Origin: an uncultured Desulfobulbaceae bacterium
GTDB taxonomy: Bacteria; Desulfobacterota; Desulfobulbia; Desulfobulbales; Desulfobulbaceae
Assembly (NCBI GenBank): GCA_945787305.1
Contig: CALZIH010000081.1
Span: forward strand, 1 to 29,981
DNA: 29,981 bases
Direction: 5' to 3'
The stretch's first letter is position 1. The number at the start of each line of letters is the position of its first letter. A program made the position numbers and the translations under genes. Below, piece after piece: positions 1 to 7,752 of this stretch. The notes under the pieces are model-generated. The model saw nothing but the letters and a program-made list of their open reading frames with translations. It ran no database searches and was not told the DNA's origin.

Positions 1-161
1 TTGTGCCTCACCCCTATGATACAGAGGATATCAGGCGCAGGCACTTTAAGCTCATGCGCCTCAATCAGCGCAGAAAACCCCACCAAAAAGGAACCTTTTT
101 CAGGAATAGAAAAGTCATGAAAAACGGCTCCGACACGTGAATTTTGATTATACTTAGTCAT
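1..161 (-). CDS. Fic-like protein, N-terminal fragment (runs off the window)
   Basis: Reading the minus strand from an ATG at 161 gives 53 codons without a stop, beginning MTKYNQNSRVGAVFHDFSIP and continuing through EKGSFLVGFSALIEAH to the window edge. As I remember it, this resembles the N-terminus of a family of stand-alone Fic proteins that start with an aromatic-His-x-(Phe/Tyr)-Ser-Ile-Pro-Glu-Lys-Gly stretch and continue with a 'VGFSALIEAH' helix. Fic proteins usually transfer AMP to target proteins, but the catalytic HPFxxGNGR motif would lie outside this window, so activity cannot be judged. No good Shine-Dalgarno sequence precedes the ATG. Its neighbours, an ardA remnant and IS-like repeats, suggest it belongs to accessory DNA. 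The alternative is an unrelated short hypothetical protein. Confidence 0.5.
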   Translation of the reverse strand, partial: MTKYNQNSRVGAVFHDFSIPEKGSFLVGFSALIEAHELKVPAPDILCIIGVRH

Positions 162-308
162 TTTTATGAATTTTCATTTTTTCTTACGGAGACATTATGC
201 CATGAAGAACGATTATTAGCCACGAAAAATAGTTACAAATAGTCTCTCTCGTGAAAAACGATTAGAAATAGCGCGCTATAATTCTACAGCGTGCTATTCG
301 ATTCTAAT

Positions 309-482
309 TCAGCAATTACTAAACACATGAACCTCGTTATACGCTGTTTCTACAGTGGATATATCACCGCTCAATTCCATGTCGCGCCCCATGCGCTCAT
401 AGTCGATATAGAATGAAAGACGCTCAGGCACTTGGCTTGTGCTTGTCGTCAGTTCCTCAGCGTAATCTGCCAGCCCTGGCCG
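309..482 (-). pseudogene. ardA remnant (antirestriction protein C-terminus)
   Basis: The minus-strand frame ending in TGA at 309-311 encodes LADYAEELTTSTSQVPERL, then FYIDYERMGRDMEL, SGDI and finally EVHVFSNC. This matches my memory of the C-terminus of ArdA antirestriction proteins: a 'hl..YIDYeamaRDmeL.GDi' block and a terminal 'EVHVFwn'. ArdA is a DNA-mimic inhibitor of type I restriction enzymes, usually carried on plasmids and conjugative elements. Only about 57 codons remain. Going upstream, the frame meets TAG at 483-485, exactly where the IS-like repeats begin, so the first two thirds of the gene are missing. It is best read as a scar of an element that once carried ardA and was cut by an insertion or deletion. 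The N-terminal sequence is not elsewhere in the window. Confidence 0.6.
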
Positions 483-489
483 CTAAAAG

Positions 490-526
490 AAACTGACCCA
501 CCTGTGCCAAGACAAACTGACCCGCC
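490..526. repeat. Paired direct repeats, possible IS21-type end
   Basis: Two near-identical 13-mers, aaactgacccacc (490-502) and aaactgacccgcc (514-526), lie 24 bp apart in direct orientation. Short repeats of the 'gggtcagttt' kind at this spacing are what I expect at the ends of IS21-family elements, which carry multiple transposase-binding repeats. No istA or istB reading frame is present, so this would be a solo end or remnant. It sits just upstream of the point where the ardA remnant loses its frame. Confidence 0.35.
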
Positions 527-851
527 TCATGCGCACCAGTCAGCAAAATGTCTGGCATGAAAAACAGGTAGAAGGGTAATCTGCTTGCAAAAGGAATAGC
601 AGGGACTGGCAGAGAGGAAATAAGGAAAGTCGAAGGGTTATTCAGGCAAACCGCCACGGAGAGATTGCCCGTCGATCTTGATGATCAAAAAAAAAGGGGT
701 CAAATATATTTTCTAAAGTCGCCATAGCTTATATGTAACACTCCTATTGGATTATAATCGAGTCGGAGGTAAAGAATAACATCACCCCCAGAAACAAAAA
801 ATGTTTTTAAAGCATTAGGTTAAATTATCCGTTTGCAATGAATTAGCAAAA

Positions 852-885
852 AAAAAGGAGTTAAGCCAAACAGGCTTAACTCCTT
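852..885 (-). terminator. Rho-independent terminator of the tRNA-fMet gene
   Basis: On the minus strand, a 13-bp perfect stem (aaggagttaagcc paired with ggcttaactcctt) with a 5-nt loop is followed by a run of T. It lies 10 nt past the tRNA 3' end and in the right orientation to end the tRNA transcript. Confidence 0.9.
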
Positions 886-894
886 GAATATGCA

Positions 895-971
<77 letters not shown>

Positions 972-983
972 TCACGATCTACG

Positions 984-1011
984 AATATAACATACCTACA
1001 GCAATTGTCAA
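984..1011 (-). promoter_or_regulatory. Promoter of tRNA-fMet
   Basis: The minus strand shows a perfect -35 TTGACA (1011-1006), a 16-bp spacer and a -10 TATATT (989-984). Transcription would start a few bases before the tRNA 5' end at 971. The -35 box overlaps the TGA stop codon (1010-1008) of the preceding thioesterase gene. Confidence 0.75.
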
Positions 1012-1475
1012 CTGTTGTTTACATCATCTTCAGCTTTCCTGAAAATGGCTTCAATCTTTTCACCAATCAAAGAAGGAAAAGGCGTCAATTTACCTTGGGC
1101 GTTTACGCAGGCGTGATTGGTGAATCCTTTCACCAGGAGCTGCTCTTTGCCTTCAGAGCACCTGGTAATTCGATAATGAAAACGACAGGAGACTTTTTTC
1201 AATTCCGCAAGCGAAGCCTTAATGGTGAGCAGGTCATCATAAAAGGCAGGCGCCTTATAACGAAGATAGGTCTCTGTTACCGGCAGAATCAAGCCGTGTT
1301 GCTCGATCTCGCTATACGGTAAAGCCAAAGTACGCATAAATTCGGTGCGGCCGATTTCAAAATAACGCAGATAATTGGCGTTATAGACCACTCCTCCGGC
1401 ATCGGTATCGCCGTATATGACACGGTAATCCATATGGAAAACCGGCTCCCGCATGGCCACCTGAAGGTTACTCAT
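1008..1475 (-). CDS. YbgC/FadM-like acyl-CoA thioesterase (hot-dog fold)
   Basis: This 155-residue protein is a single hot-dog thioesterase domain. The diagnostic N-terminal motif GDTDAGGVVYNANYLRYFE lies at residues 22-40. Asp25 matches the catalytic Asp of the 4-hydroxybenzoyl-CoA thioesterase/YbgC family, which hydrolyses acyl-CoA thioesters in the cytoplasm. The protein is slightly longer than usual, so Met8 (MREPVF) is a possible start. The ATG chosen here overlaps the stop of the upstream mutase-like gene by 4 bp (ATGA), indicating translational coupling. No tol-pal genes are nearby, so a link to that system is not supported. The substrate cannot be read from sequence. Confidence 0.85.
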   Translation of the reverse strand: MSNLQVAMREPVFHMDYRVIYGDTDAGGVVYNANYLRYFEIGRTEFMRTLALPYSEIEQHGLILPVTETYLRYKAPAFYDDLLTIKASLAELKKVSCRFHYRITRCSEGKEQLLVKGFTNHACVNAQGKLTPFPSLIGEKIEAIFRKAEDDVNNS

Positions 1476-2695
1476 ACCGCTGCCCCACGGACGAATCGCT
1501 CAAAAAAGGCTGCGCCGCTTTCCAGGACAAGCCCGTTTTCAGTGGCTGCCGTCTTGGCATTTGCCTCCGAATAGCTGAGACCGCTGGCCGATTCAACCCC
1601 ACGGGAATCATAGAGCAGCATGGGAACCGGCCAGTCGACATGGGTACGCAGGGATAGCGGTGTATAATGATCCATGGTCACTACCAACCGAAACGGCTCG
1701 CCTGACTGTTCCAATCGCTCGACCATCGGCGCCACTACCTTGGCATCCAGATCTTCTATGGCCTGCACCTTGTCGGCCAGTACACCCTGGTGGCCGGCTT
1801 CGTCCGGGCCTTCAAGATGGACGATGGCAAGATCATCGGTTTCAAGGGATTGCAGGGCAGCATCGACCTTGCCCGCATAATTCGTATCAATATACCCGGT
1901 TGCACCCGGTATATCAGGCACGGCAAGGCCGGCGTACACCCCCAGACCTTTGAGCAGATCCACGGCAGATATCAGACAGCCTTTGAGGCCGAAACGAGAG
2001 GACAGGGTCGGCATGGAAGGGCTCTTGCCCTCGCCCCAAAGCCAGATACCGTTGGCCGGATTTTTTCCCTGACGGAGACGTTCGCGGTTGACGGGATGAT
2101 CGGCCAGAACCGCTGCCGACTTCTCCAGCAGATCTTTCAAGTATCCAACCTGCAGATAATTCCTATATAAGCTGGTAACATCCTTGTCCATGTAATCATG
2201 GGGAGGCGCTGTCGATAATCGGGGTGGTTCACCCTGCAGGATCATCAGGTGCCGGTAACTGATTCCCGGATAAAAACGCAGCCGCTCCGCTCCACAGGAC
2301 TCCTGAATAGCTTCAACCAGTTGCCTGCTTTCCCCGGTTGTGATATGACCGGCACTATAATCTCGCATAATCACCCGGTCGCCCTGATGATCAAGGGTTA
2401 CCAGGTTACAGCGAAAGGCAAGCGCATCGGCATCGATCGCAACCCCCATGGAAGCGGCTTCAATCGGGGCCCGTCCCGTATAGTACTTCTCCGGCTCATA
2501 GCCTAAAAGGGAAAGATTGGCCACATCACTGCCCGGAGGATAACCGGCAGGAACAGTACTGACCAGCAACTGTTCGCCTTCGCTTGCCAGACGATCCATG
2601 ACCGGAGTTGCCGCCGCTTCAATCGGCGTTTTACCACCGAGTGCGGCGATGGGCTCATCGCCCATACCATCACCTATTATCAGGATATATTTCAT
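1472..2695 (-). CDS. ApgM-type phosphoglycerate mutase homologue, candidate homoserine kinase
   Basis: This 407-residue protein belongs to the alkaline-phosphatase superfamily, archaeal-type cofactor-independent phosphoglycerate mutase branch. The metal and active-site motifs are visible: GDGMGDEP at residues 8-15, PPGSDVANLSLLGY near residue 53 with the nucleophile Ser, HLEGPDEAGHQG near residue 293, and MDHYTPLSLRTH near residue 341. It lies 47 bp downstream of hom on the same strand and overlaps the thioesterase gene by 4 bp. In several bacteria this subfamily sits in threonine operons and has been proposed as a non-homologous homoserine kinase (I recall a TIGRFAM model named 'proposed homoserine kinase'). 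The hom linkage supports that reading, but a glycolytic mutase role cannot be excluded. No GHMP-type thrB is in the window. Confidence 0.85.
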   Translation of the reverse strand: MKYILIIGDGMGDEPIAALGGKTPIEAAATPVMDRLASEGEQLLVSTVPAGYPPGSDVANLSLLGYEPEKYYTGRAPIEAASMGVAIDADALAFRCNLVTLDHQGDRVIMRDYSAGHITTGESRQLVEAIQESCGAERLRFYPGISYRHLMILQGEPPRLSTAPPHDYMDKDVTSLYRNYLQVGYLKDLLEKSAAVLADHPVNRERLRQGKNPANGIWLWGEGKSPSMPTLSSRFGLKGCLISAVDLLKGLGVYAGLAVPDIPGATGYIDTNYAGKVDAALQSLETDDLAIVHLEGPDEAGHQGVLADKVQAIEDLDAKVVAPMVERLEQSGEPFRLVVTMDHYTPLSLRTHVDWPVPMLLYDSRGVESASGLSYSEANAKTAATENGLVLESGAAFFERFVRGAAV

Positions 2696-2742
2696 GCAAA
2701 CATTCCGGTTGCCGGCACAGAGATCCCTGCCCCTGTTACGGG

Positions 2743-4047
2743 CTACTCTATTTCAAGCATTCGTATTTTAATCGTAGGCGCTGCAACGACATCCAAGGCG
2801 TCAATTTCCGACAAGGCCGCTGAAACTGAAGATTCAGTTGCCGTATGGGTGCGCATGACAACGGAAACCGGCCCCAGCTCTTTTCGTCCCTTCTGAATGA
2901 CGGATTCAATACTGATACCATTACGACTGAGGATGCCGGCTATGGTGGAGAGTACACCCGGCTCATCATTTGCCGTTATTCTAAAGTAATAAGCGCAAGC
3001 CAATTCGCTCATAGGGGTAATTTTGCGCTCACCGATATATTCAGGCAGATACGAGAGGGAAGGAACCCGCCCGACCGAGCCGGACCGAATATCCCGGGCA
3101 ATGTCTAAAATATCTGCGGCAACCGCACTGCCAGTCGCCATCTTGCCCGCACCAAGACCGTAGAGCAACACATTACCCACCATATCGCCGGTAAAATGAA
3201 TGGCATTAAAAGCACCGTCTATTTTTGCCAGCAAATGACTGTCGGGAACCATGGTCGGGTGAACCCGGGCTTCGACATGGTCGCCATGATTATGGCTGAT
3301 AGCCAGTAACTTGATCCGGCAGCCAAATTCGCGGGCAAACTCGATATCCACCGGCTTAATCTGTGAAATCCCTTCGGTGGCAATATCATTATGGGTGATA
3401 TTCATGCCATAGGCCATGGTCATTAGAATGGCCAGCTTATGGGCGGTATCGATACCTTCAATGTCATAGGTGGGATCAGCCTCGGCAAAGCCCTGTTCCT
3501 GGGCATCTTTCAGAACCTCTGCAAAAGGTATCCCTTCATCGGTCATCCGGGTGAGAATGTAGTTGGCTGTGCCGTTCATAATCCCCATGATGGCAAGGAT
3601 CTTGTTGGCGACCAATCCCTCTTTCAGGGATTTGATCACCGGGATACCGCCGCCGACGCTTGCCTCAAACCCCACCTCTACCCCCTTCTTGGAGGCCGCA
3701 GAAAAGATATCCTGCCCTTCCTGGGAGAGCAGGGCCTTGTTTGCGGTCACCACGTGCTTGCCGGATGCAATTGCATCCATGACAAAGGTCTTGGCCGGTT
3801 CAATACCACCGATCAACTCCACAACAATATCGATATCCGGGTCATTGATGAGCTCTGCTGCATCTTTTGTCAGGGTAACACCGGCAAACTGCGGCGGTAA
3901 CTCCGATATATGAATATCAGCAACCTTTGACAGTCGCACCGATATGCCGCTGCGCTTCTCAAGCCGCTGCTGCTGCTCCAGTAGCACTTCGGCAAGACCG
4001 CTTCCTACCGTCCCGAACCCAATTATACCAACCCGTATTTCTTTCAT
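2743..4047 (-). CDS. hom: Homoserine dehydrogenase
   Basis: This 434-residue, full-length monofunctional homoserine dehydrogenase reduces aspartate semialdehyde to homoserine for threonine and methionine synthesis. The N-terminal Rossmann motif GFGTVGSG is at residues 10-17 and NKALLS with the conserved Lys is near residue 104. The central catalytic domain carries VGGGIPVIKSLKEGL and GIMNGTANYIL. The C-terminal stretch (from about residue 350, SELACAYYFRITANDEPGVL) is an ACT domain, the usual site of threonine feedback control. The ATG is preceded only by an A-rich stretch without a clear ribosome-binding site. It is the first gene of the hom, apgM-like, ybgC-like unit and is transcribed divergently from adk. 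Confidence 0.95.
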   Translation of the reverse strand: MKEIRVGIIGFGTVGSGLAEVLLEQQQRLEKRSGISVRLSKVADIHISELPPQFAGVTLTKDAAELINDPDIDIVVELIGGIEPAKTFVMDAIASGKHVVTANKALLSQEGQDIFSAASKKGVEVGFEASVGGGIPVIKSLKEGLVANKILAIMGIMNGTANYILTRMTDEGIPFAEVLKDAQEQGFAEADPTYDIEGIDTAHKLAILMTMAYGMNITHNDIATEGISQIKPVDIEFAREFGCRIKLLAISHNHGDHVEARVHPTMVPDSHLLAKIDGAFNAIHFTGDMVGNVLLYGLGAGKMATGSAVAADILDIARDIRSGSVGRVPSLSYLPEYIGERKITPMSELACAYYFRITANDEPGVLSTIAGILSRNGISIESVIQKGRKELGPVSVVMRTHTATESSVSAALSEIDALDVVAAPTIKIRMLEIE

Positions 4048-4186
4048 AATCTTTTTTTGTTAAATATTACTGAACCATTGCTCTTTGCCGCCAATTTGTA
4101 CCCTCTTTCGGTCTCCTTGTCAAAAACAATGCATCTATATTTTCATAGCCAAACCGAAGAAGGTACGCTATAGTGCGCTGTTGAAT

Positions 4187-4210
4187 GAGAGACCATTCAC
4201 TGCGTCTCTC
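4187..4210 (+). other. Hairpin in the adk leader
   Basis: A 7-bp inverted repeat (gagagac / gtctctc, 10-nt loop) lies about 90 bp upstream of the adk start. It is followed by 'ttcttgt' rather than a clean T-run, so it may be a weak structure in the leader or chance. I see no riboswitch consensus. Confidence 0.25.
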
Positions 4211-4299
4211 TTCTTGTACAGTAAGTCAGCAGCTTACACCCCCAAAATAGTACCAGGGCGGTGACTGTTTTATTCAACTTAATGCATGGGAGATTGTTT

Positions 4300-4971
4300 A
4301 TGAACATTCTGGCTTTTGGACCAAACGGCAGCGGTAAAGGCACCCAGGGTGCTATTGTTAAGGAAAAACACGGTATGGATCACATTGAATCCGGTGCCAT
4401 TTTTCGTGAGCACATTAAGGGCGGAACCGAACTTGGCAAAAAAGCCAAGGAATATATCGAACGCGGAGACCTGGTTCCCGATGACATCACCATTCCAATG
4501 GTCCTGGAAACCCTGGGCAAATCCAAAGACAAAGGCTGGTTACTCGACGGGTTCCCCCGTTCTCTGGCCCAGGCTGAAGCTCTGGACAAAGCGCTGAATG
4601 AATCAGGTATGGGACTGGACTATGTTATTGAGATCGTTCTCGACCGTCAGGTTGCAAAGGATCGGATCATGGGGCGTCGACTTTGCGCCAATGACAACAA
4701 CCACCCCAACCACATCGCCTTTGAGGCCATCAAACCGGTTGAAAAAGACGGTAAACTGGTCTGCCGCGTCTGTGGCGGTGAGCTTTCTGCCCGCGCCGAC
4801 GACCAGGACGAAGAGGCCATTGGCAAGCGCCACGACATCTACTACGATGACAATACCGGCACCATGGCTGCGGTGAACTACTTCAAAAACAACAGCAGCG
4901 CCAAAGTGATCTCCGTCGATGGTGGCCCTAGCATCAAGGAAGTATCAGCGTTGATCATGAAAGAACTGTAG
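4300..4971 (+). CDS. adk: Adenylate kinase
   Basis: This 223-residue enzyme interconverts AMP, ADP and ATP in the cytoplasm. The P-loop is GPNGSGKGTQ (residues 7-16), unusual in having Asn where most bacterial enzymes have Pro. The NMP-binding helix follows (SGAIFREH), then LLDGFPRS near residue 81 and the LID entry GRRLC (125-129). The LID contains C129, His135/His138 and a CRVC pair (155-158), so it could hold zinc through Cys and His rather than four Cys. The RADDQDEEAI segment carries the conserved LID Arg and Asp. I chose the ATG at 4300 because GGGAGA lies 6 bases upstream; an earlier GTG at 4261 lacks such a site. It is monocistronic, with a strong terminator. Confidence 0.95.
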   Translation: MNILAFGPNGSGKGTQGAIVKEKHGMDHIESGAIFREHIKGGTELGKKAKEYIERGDLVPDDITIPMVLETLGKSKDKGWLLDGFPRSLAQAEALDKALNESGMGLDYVIEIVLDRQVAKDRIMGRRLCANDNNHPNHIAFEAIKPVEKDGKLVCRVCGGELSARADDQDEEAIGKRHDIYYDDNTGTMAAVNYFKNNSSAKVISVDGGPSIKEVSALIMKEL

Positions 4972-4993
4972 TCAACCGATTTTACCGGACAGG

Positions 4994-5031
4994 AAACGTT
5001 TCCGCGGATTACTGCGGAAACGTTTTTTTTT
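4994..5031 (+). terminator. Rho-independent terminator of adk
   Basis: A perfect 12-bp stem, aaacgtttccgc paired with gcggaaacgttt, has an 8-nt loop and is followed by a run of nine T. It begins 23 bases after the adk stop codon. Confidence 0.93.
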
Positions 5032-5166
5032 GGGGGAATATACATCCGTATAACGAGGAAAATGAGGTGCACGTTTTCAACGTGGCCTGCGTTCCTAACC
5101 CAAATTTTACCCCCGCCATGCGGGTTTTATTTGACACTGCCCCGTTTTTCATTCATTGTATAAAGT

Positions 5167-5751
5167 ATGAAAACACTAATTTCCATGAATCTCGTGCAGT
5201 CCATTATGGTAAAGGAGGCTTTTGCCAAGGAGGCCGCGGATGATATTGTTACCGTGGCCAACTGGATAGTCGAAACCTTTGAGGATGGCGGCAAATTGCT
5301 TATGTTCGGCAATGGCGGCAGCGCTGCCGACGCCCAGCACCTGGCAGCGGAATTTATCAATCGATTCCTGATCAACCGACGACCGCTACCTGCTCTGGCC
5401 CTGACAACGGACACCTCGGTTATCACCTCAATAAGCAATGATTTTTCCTATGATCAGATCTTTGCAAAACAGGTACAGGCCCTGGCCAAACCTGAGGATC
5501 TCGTCCTGGGCATTTCCACATCCGGAACTTCAGCCAATGTGGTCAAGGCTATGGAAACCGCCAGAGTTATAGGCACAAGGACGGTTGCCCTGACCGGCGG
5601 AACAAAAAATCCCGGCGGAGATCTCACGCAAACCAGTGATATAGTACTTAACGTGCCATCGGATTCAACGCCTCACATACAGGAAGTCCACCTCTGGGTG
5701 GAACACCTGCTCTGCGAAATGGTGGAAAAAAAGATGTTTGCTGCAGGCTGA
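5167..5751 (+). CDS. gmhA: Phosphoheptose isomerase (SIS domain)
   Basis: This 194-residue SIS-fold enzyme converts sedoheptulose 7-phosphate to D-glycero-D-manno-heptose 7-phosphate, the first step toward the heptose of the LPS inner core. The phosphate-binding loop and zinc-binding helix GNGGSAADAQHLAAEF occupies residues 48-63, with His58 and Glu62 as expected zinc ligands. GISTSGTSANV forms the second sugar-phosphate loop, and HIQEVHLWVEH near the C-terminus supplies the remaining ligands. The start is uncertain: ATGs at 5167, 5185 and 5206 are all in frame, and none has a good ribosome-binding site directly upstream. A TTGACA lies at about 5131, but the best -10-like TATAAA is too far from it. 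No other heptose genes are in the window. Confidence 0.93.
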   Translation: MKTLISMNLVQSIMVKEAFAKEAADDIVTVANWIVETFEDGGKLLMFGNGGSAADAQHLAAEFINRFLINRRPLPALALTTDTSVITSISNDFSYDQIFAKQVQALAKPEDLVLGISTSGTSANVVKAMETARVIGTRTVALTGGTKNPGGDLTQTSDIVLNVPSDSTPHIQEVHLWVEHLLCEMVEKKMFAAG

Positions 5752-5802
5752 GCCTGTTGTACCCTTCTCCTGCATTCGTGCTTTACTCTCCCCTGTTTTA
5801 AC

Positions 5803-6623
5803 ATGCCGAAACCATCAATCGAGCCTCTGGATTTTAGCGACCTGCAGACCTATTCTGTCTACGGTCGTCATTCCAAGGTAACCATAGAAGACTTTGCCCG
5901 ACCGCTATCTGCCGGTATGCGGGTCAGTGAACTCCTTGCCGCCCTGCCGGCTCAACTGGCAGGCGTCGACTTCCCTGAGTTTGTCCGTTCTGTTGCGAAA
6001 TCCATCAAGAAATAGCCATGATCGGTCGCACATCGGAAGAGGTCGCAAATGTCCTCGGCGCGGGAGCCTTTGGGGCCGCAAAGGAAACCGGCGAAGTGCT
6101 GAACGAGGCCATCAACAGCGGCGCTCAAAAAAATATCGGCATGGGCGAGGCTGTAGGCCGAACGCTACTTGATAACGATTTTCCCCATAACGACCAGAGC
6201 CTGCTGGCCCAGGCATACAAGTTGGGCGTACCTGTCACTGTCCATGTGGCCGTAGGCACGGATATCATTCATATCCACCCCAGTGTCGACGGAGCAGCCA
6301 TCGGCCAGACCAGTCATTTTGATTTTCGCTTATTCTGTCGCATGGTCAGTGAACTTGAAGGTGGTGTCTATCTTAACGTCGGTTCTGCCGTTCTCCTGCC
6401 GGAAGTTTTTCTCAAGGCCCTGACCGTGGTCAGAAATCTCGGTTTTGAAGTGAAAAATCTCACCACCGCCAACCTTGATTTCATCCGCCATTACCGACCG
6501 GCGACCAATGTCGTCCATCGTCCCACCCTTGAAGGGGGCCGAGGGTTTAACTTCACCGGTCACCATGAACTGATGATTCCCCTCTTTGCCGCAGCTTTAC
6601 TGGACGAGTTGACAAAAAAGTGA
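5803..6623 (+). pseudogene. Deoxyhypusine-synthase-like gene split by an internal deletion (probable)
   Basis: Two consecutive frames look like the head and tail of one gene. Bases 5803-6015 encode 70 residues (RHSKVTIEDFARPLSAGM, LLAALPAQLAGVDFPEFV, then a stop). Bases 6018-6623 encode 201 residues in another frame (GRTSEEVANVLGAGAFG, VHVAVGTDIIHIHP, VYLNVGSAVLLPEVFLKA, RHYRPATNVVHRP, TGHHELMIPLFAAALL). As I remember it, genes beside gmhA in Geobacter and Desulfobacterota encode one protein of about 300 or more residues with both blocks. Joining them is a Rossmann-like segment of about 50 residues that is absent here and should bind the dinucleotide. The two pieces are in different frames, so this is not a clean in-frame loss. 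The alternative is two separate small genes of unknown function, or an assembly error. Confidence 0.55.
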
Positions 6624-6774
6624 TACAAGGGGTATCCAGAGTTGATCGGTGTCGCAGATAAGCGAGGTAACGAGACTTCGAAAATCATCGCCACCGACCG
6701 CGAAAAACTGGTAATTCATTGGATTGCCATACCATGCAAACGGCGTTTTGGCCTTTTTACGAGTCCACAAGCGT

Positions 6775-6804
6775 TTGACAAGGTAGTTTCTTCTCCCCAT
6801 TAAA
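6775..6804 (+). promoter_or_regulatory. Possible hemC promoter
   Basis: A perfect TTGACA (6775-6780) is followed after 18 bp by CATTAA (6799-6804), a weak -10. If used, the transcript would start within about 6 bases of the hemC ATG at 6817, giving an almost leaderless mRNA. This fits the lack of any Shine-Dalgarno sequence before hemC. Confidence 0.35.
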
Positions 6805-6816
6805 AGTACACAACAC

Positions 6817-7752
6817 ATGAAAGCAACGATAAAAATAGGCACCCGGGCCAGCCTGCTGGCCGTCACCCAATCGACATGGGTGAAAAACCAGATTGAGGCC
6901 CAGTACCCGCAAACGTCAGTGGAACTGGTCAAGATAACAACCAAAGGGGACAAGATCCTTGATGTGCCCCTGGCCAAGGTCGGAGGCAAGGGACTGTTTG
7001 TCAAAGAGATCGAAGATGCCCTGCTTGCAGAACAGGTTGACCTTGCTGTCCACTCCATGAAAGACGTTCCCACGGATTTGCCGGATGGTTTACACGTGGC
7101 GATTGTACCGGCACGGGAAATCCCACAGGATGCTTTTGTTTCGGTGCACTACAAAACCGTCGACGAGCTGCCCCAGGGGGCGACCATTGGAACATCGAGC
7201 CTCAGGCGCAAAGCCCAGCTGGCGGCCCTGCGACCCGATCTCAACATCGAGGACCTGCGCGGTAACCTGGACACCCGCCTGCGCAAACTTGATGAAGGCC
7301 AATATGACGCTATCATCCTGGCGGGCGCCGGATTGAATCGCCTGGGTATGCAGGAGCGGATCACCAGTCTTTTTTCGCCTGAACAGATGCTGCCTGCCAT
7401 AGGGCAAGGCTCACTGGGGCTTGAGTTGCGCAAGTCGGACACCGAACTCCTGGAGGGGATGCAATTTCTCCATGACCAGAAAACTGCTGTCACTGTGGCG
7501 GCGGAACGCGCCTTTCTCCTTCGCCTTGAAGGGGGCTGCCAGGTACCCATCGGTGCCCATGCCACAAAGGAAGGAGAGGATGTCACCCTGACGGGACTCA
7601 TTGCCAGTGTCGACGGCACGCAAATCCTGCGCGAAACACAGACTGCACCACTTGAGCAGGCAGAAGAACTCGGCAAAGCCCTTGCCGAGACCCTGCTTGG
7701 CCGTGGCGGAAAAACTATTCTTGATGAAGTTTACCGGACAGAAATTTCATGA
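6817..7752 (+). CDS. hemC: Hydroxymethylbilane synthase (porphobilinogen deaminase)
   Basis: This 311-residue enzyme, of normal family length, polymerises four porphobilinogens into hydroxymethylbilane in tetrapyrrole synthesis. Expected motifs are in order: KIGTRASLLAVTQ at the N-terminus, VHSMKDVPT with catalytic-site residues, IGTSSLRRKAQL, LRGNLDTRLRKL, AGAGLNRLG, and LEGGCQVPIGA, whose Cys carries the dipyrromethane cofactor. The stop overlaps the start of the next gene by 4 bp (ATGA), so hemC and cobA-hemD are translationally coupled. There is no recognisable ribosome-binding site before the ATG. Confidence 0.96.
   Translation: MKATIKIGTRASLLAVTQSTWVKNQIEAQYPQTSVELVKITTKGDKILDVPLAKVGGKGLFVKEIEDALLAEQVDLAVHSMKDVPTDLPDGLHVAIVPAREIPQDAFVSVHYKTVDELPQGATIGTSSLRRKAQLAALRPDLNIEDLRGNLDTRLRKLDEGQYDAIILAGAGLNRLGMQERITSLFSPEQMLPAIGQGSLGLELRKSDTELLEGMQFLHDQKTAVTVAAERAFLLRLEGGCQVPIGAHATKEGEDVTLTGLIASVDGTQILRETQTAPLEQAEELGKALAETLLGRGGKTILDEVYRTEIS

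Larger units (their letters stand above)
162..854. other. Accessory, AT-rich region without an intact gene
   Basis: No complete gene is convincing here. The stretch holds an ardA C-terminal remnant (309-482), paired IS-end-like repeats (490-526), and at about 690-710 an A-rich 'aaaggggtcaaat' motif of a kind I associate with flanks of REP-type transposase (RAYT) genes. Around 200-300 there are imperfect repeats of a 'gaaaaacgatta'-like unit and a near-palindrome centred on 'agcgcgct'. A 66-codon reading frame on the minus strand at 457-657 spans the IS-like repeats and has no family resemblance, so I do not call it a gene. The region ends at the terminator of the tRNA gene. Confidence 0.6.

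Noticed and set aside
457..657. 66-codon minus-strand frame across the IS-like repeats
   Set aside because: It has no family resemblance, includes the repeat units and ends just inside the ardA remnant. It is more likely chance than a gene.
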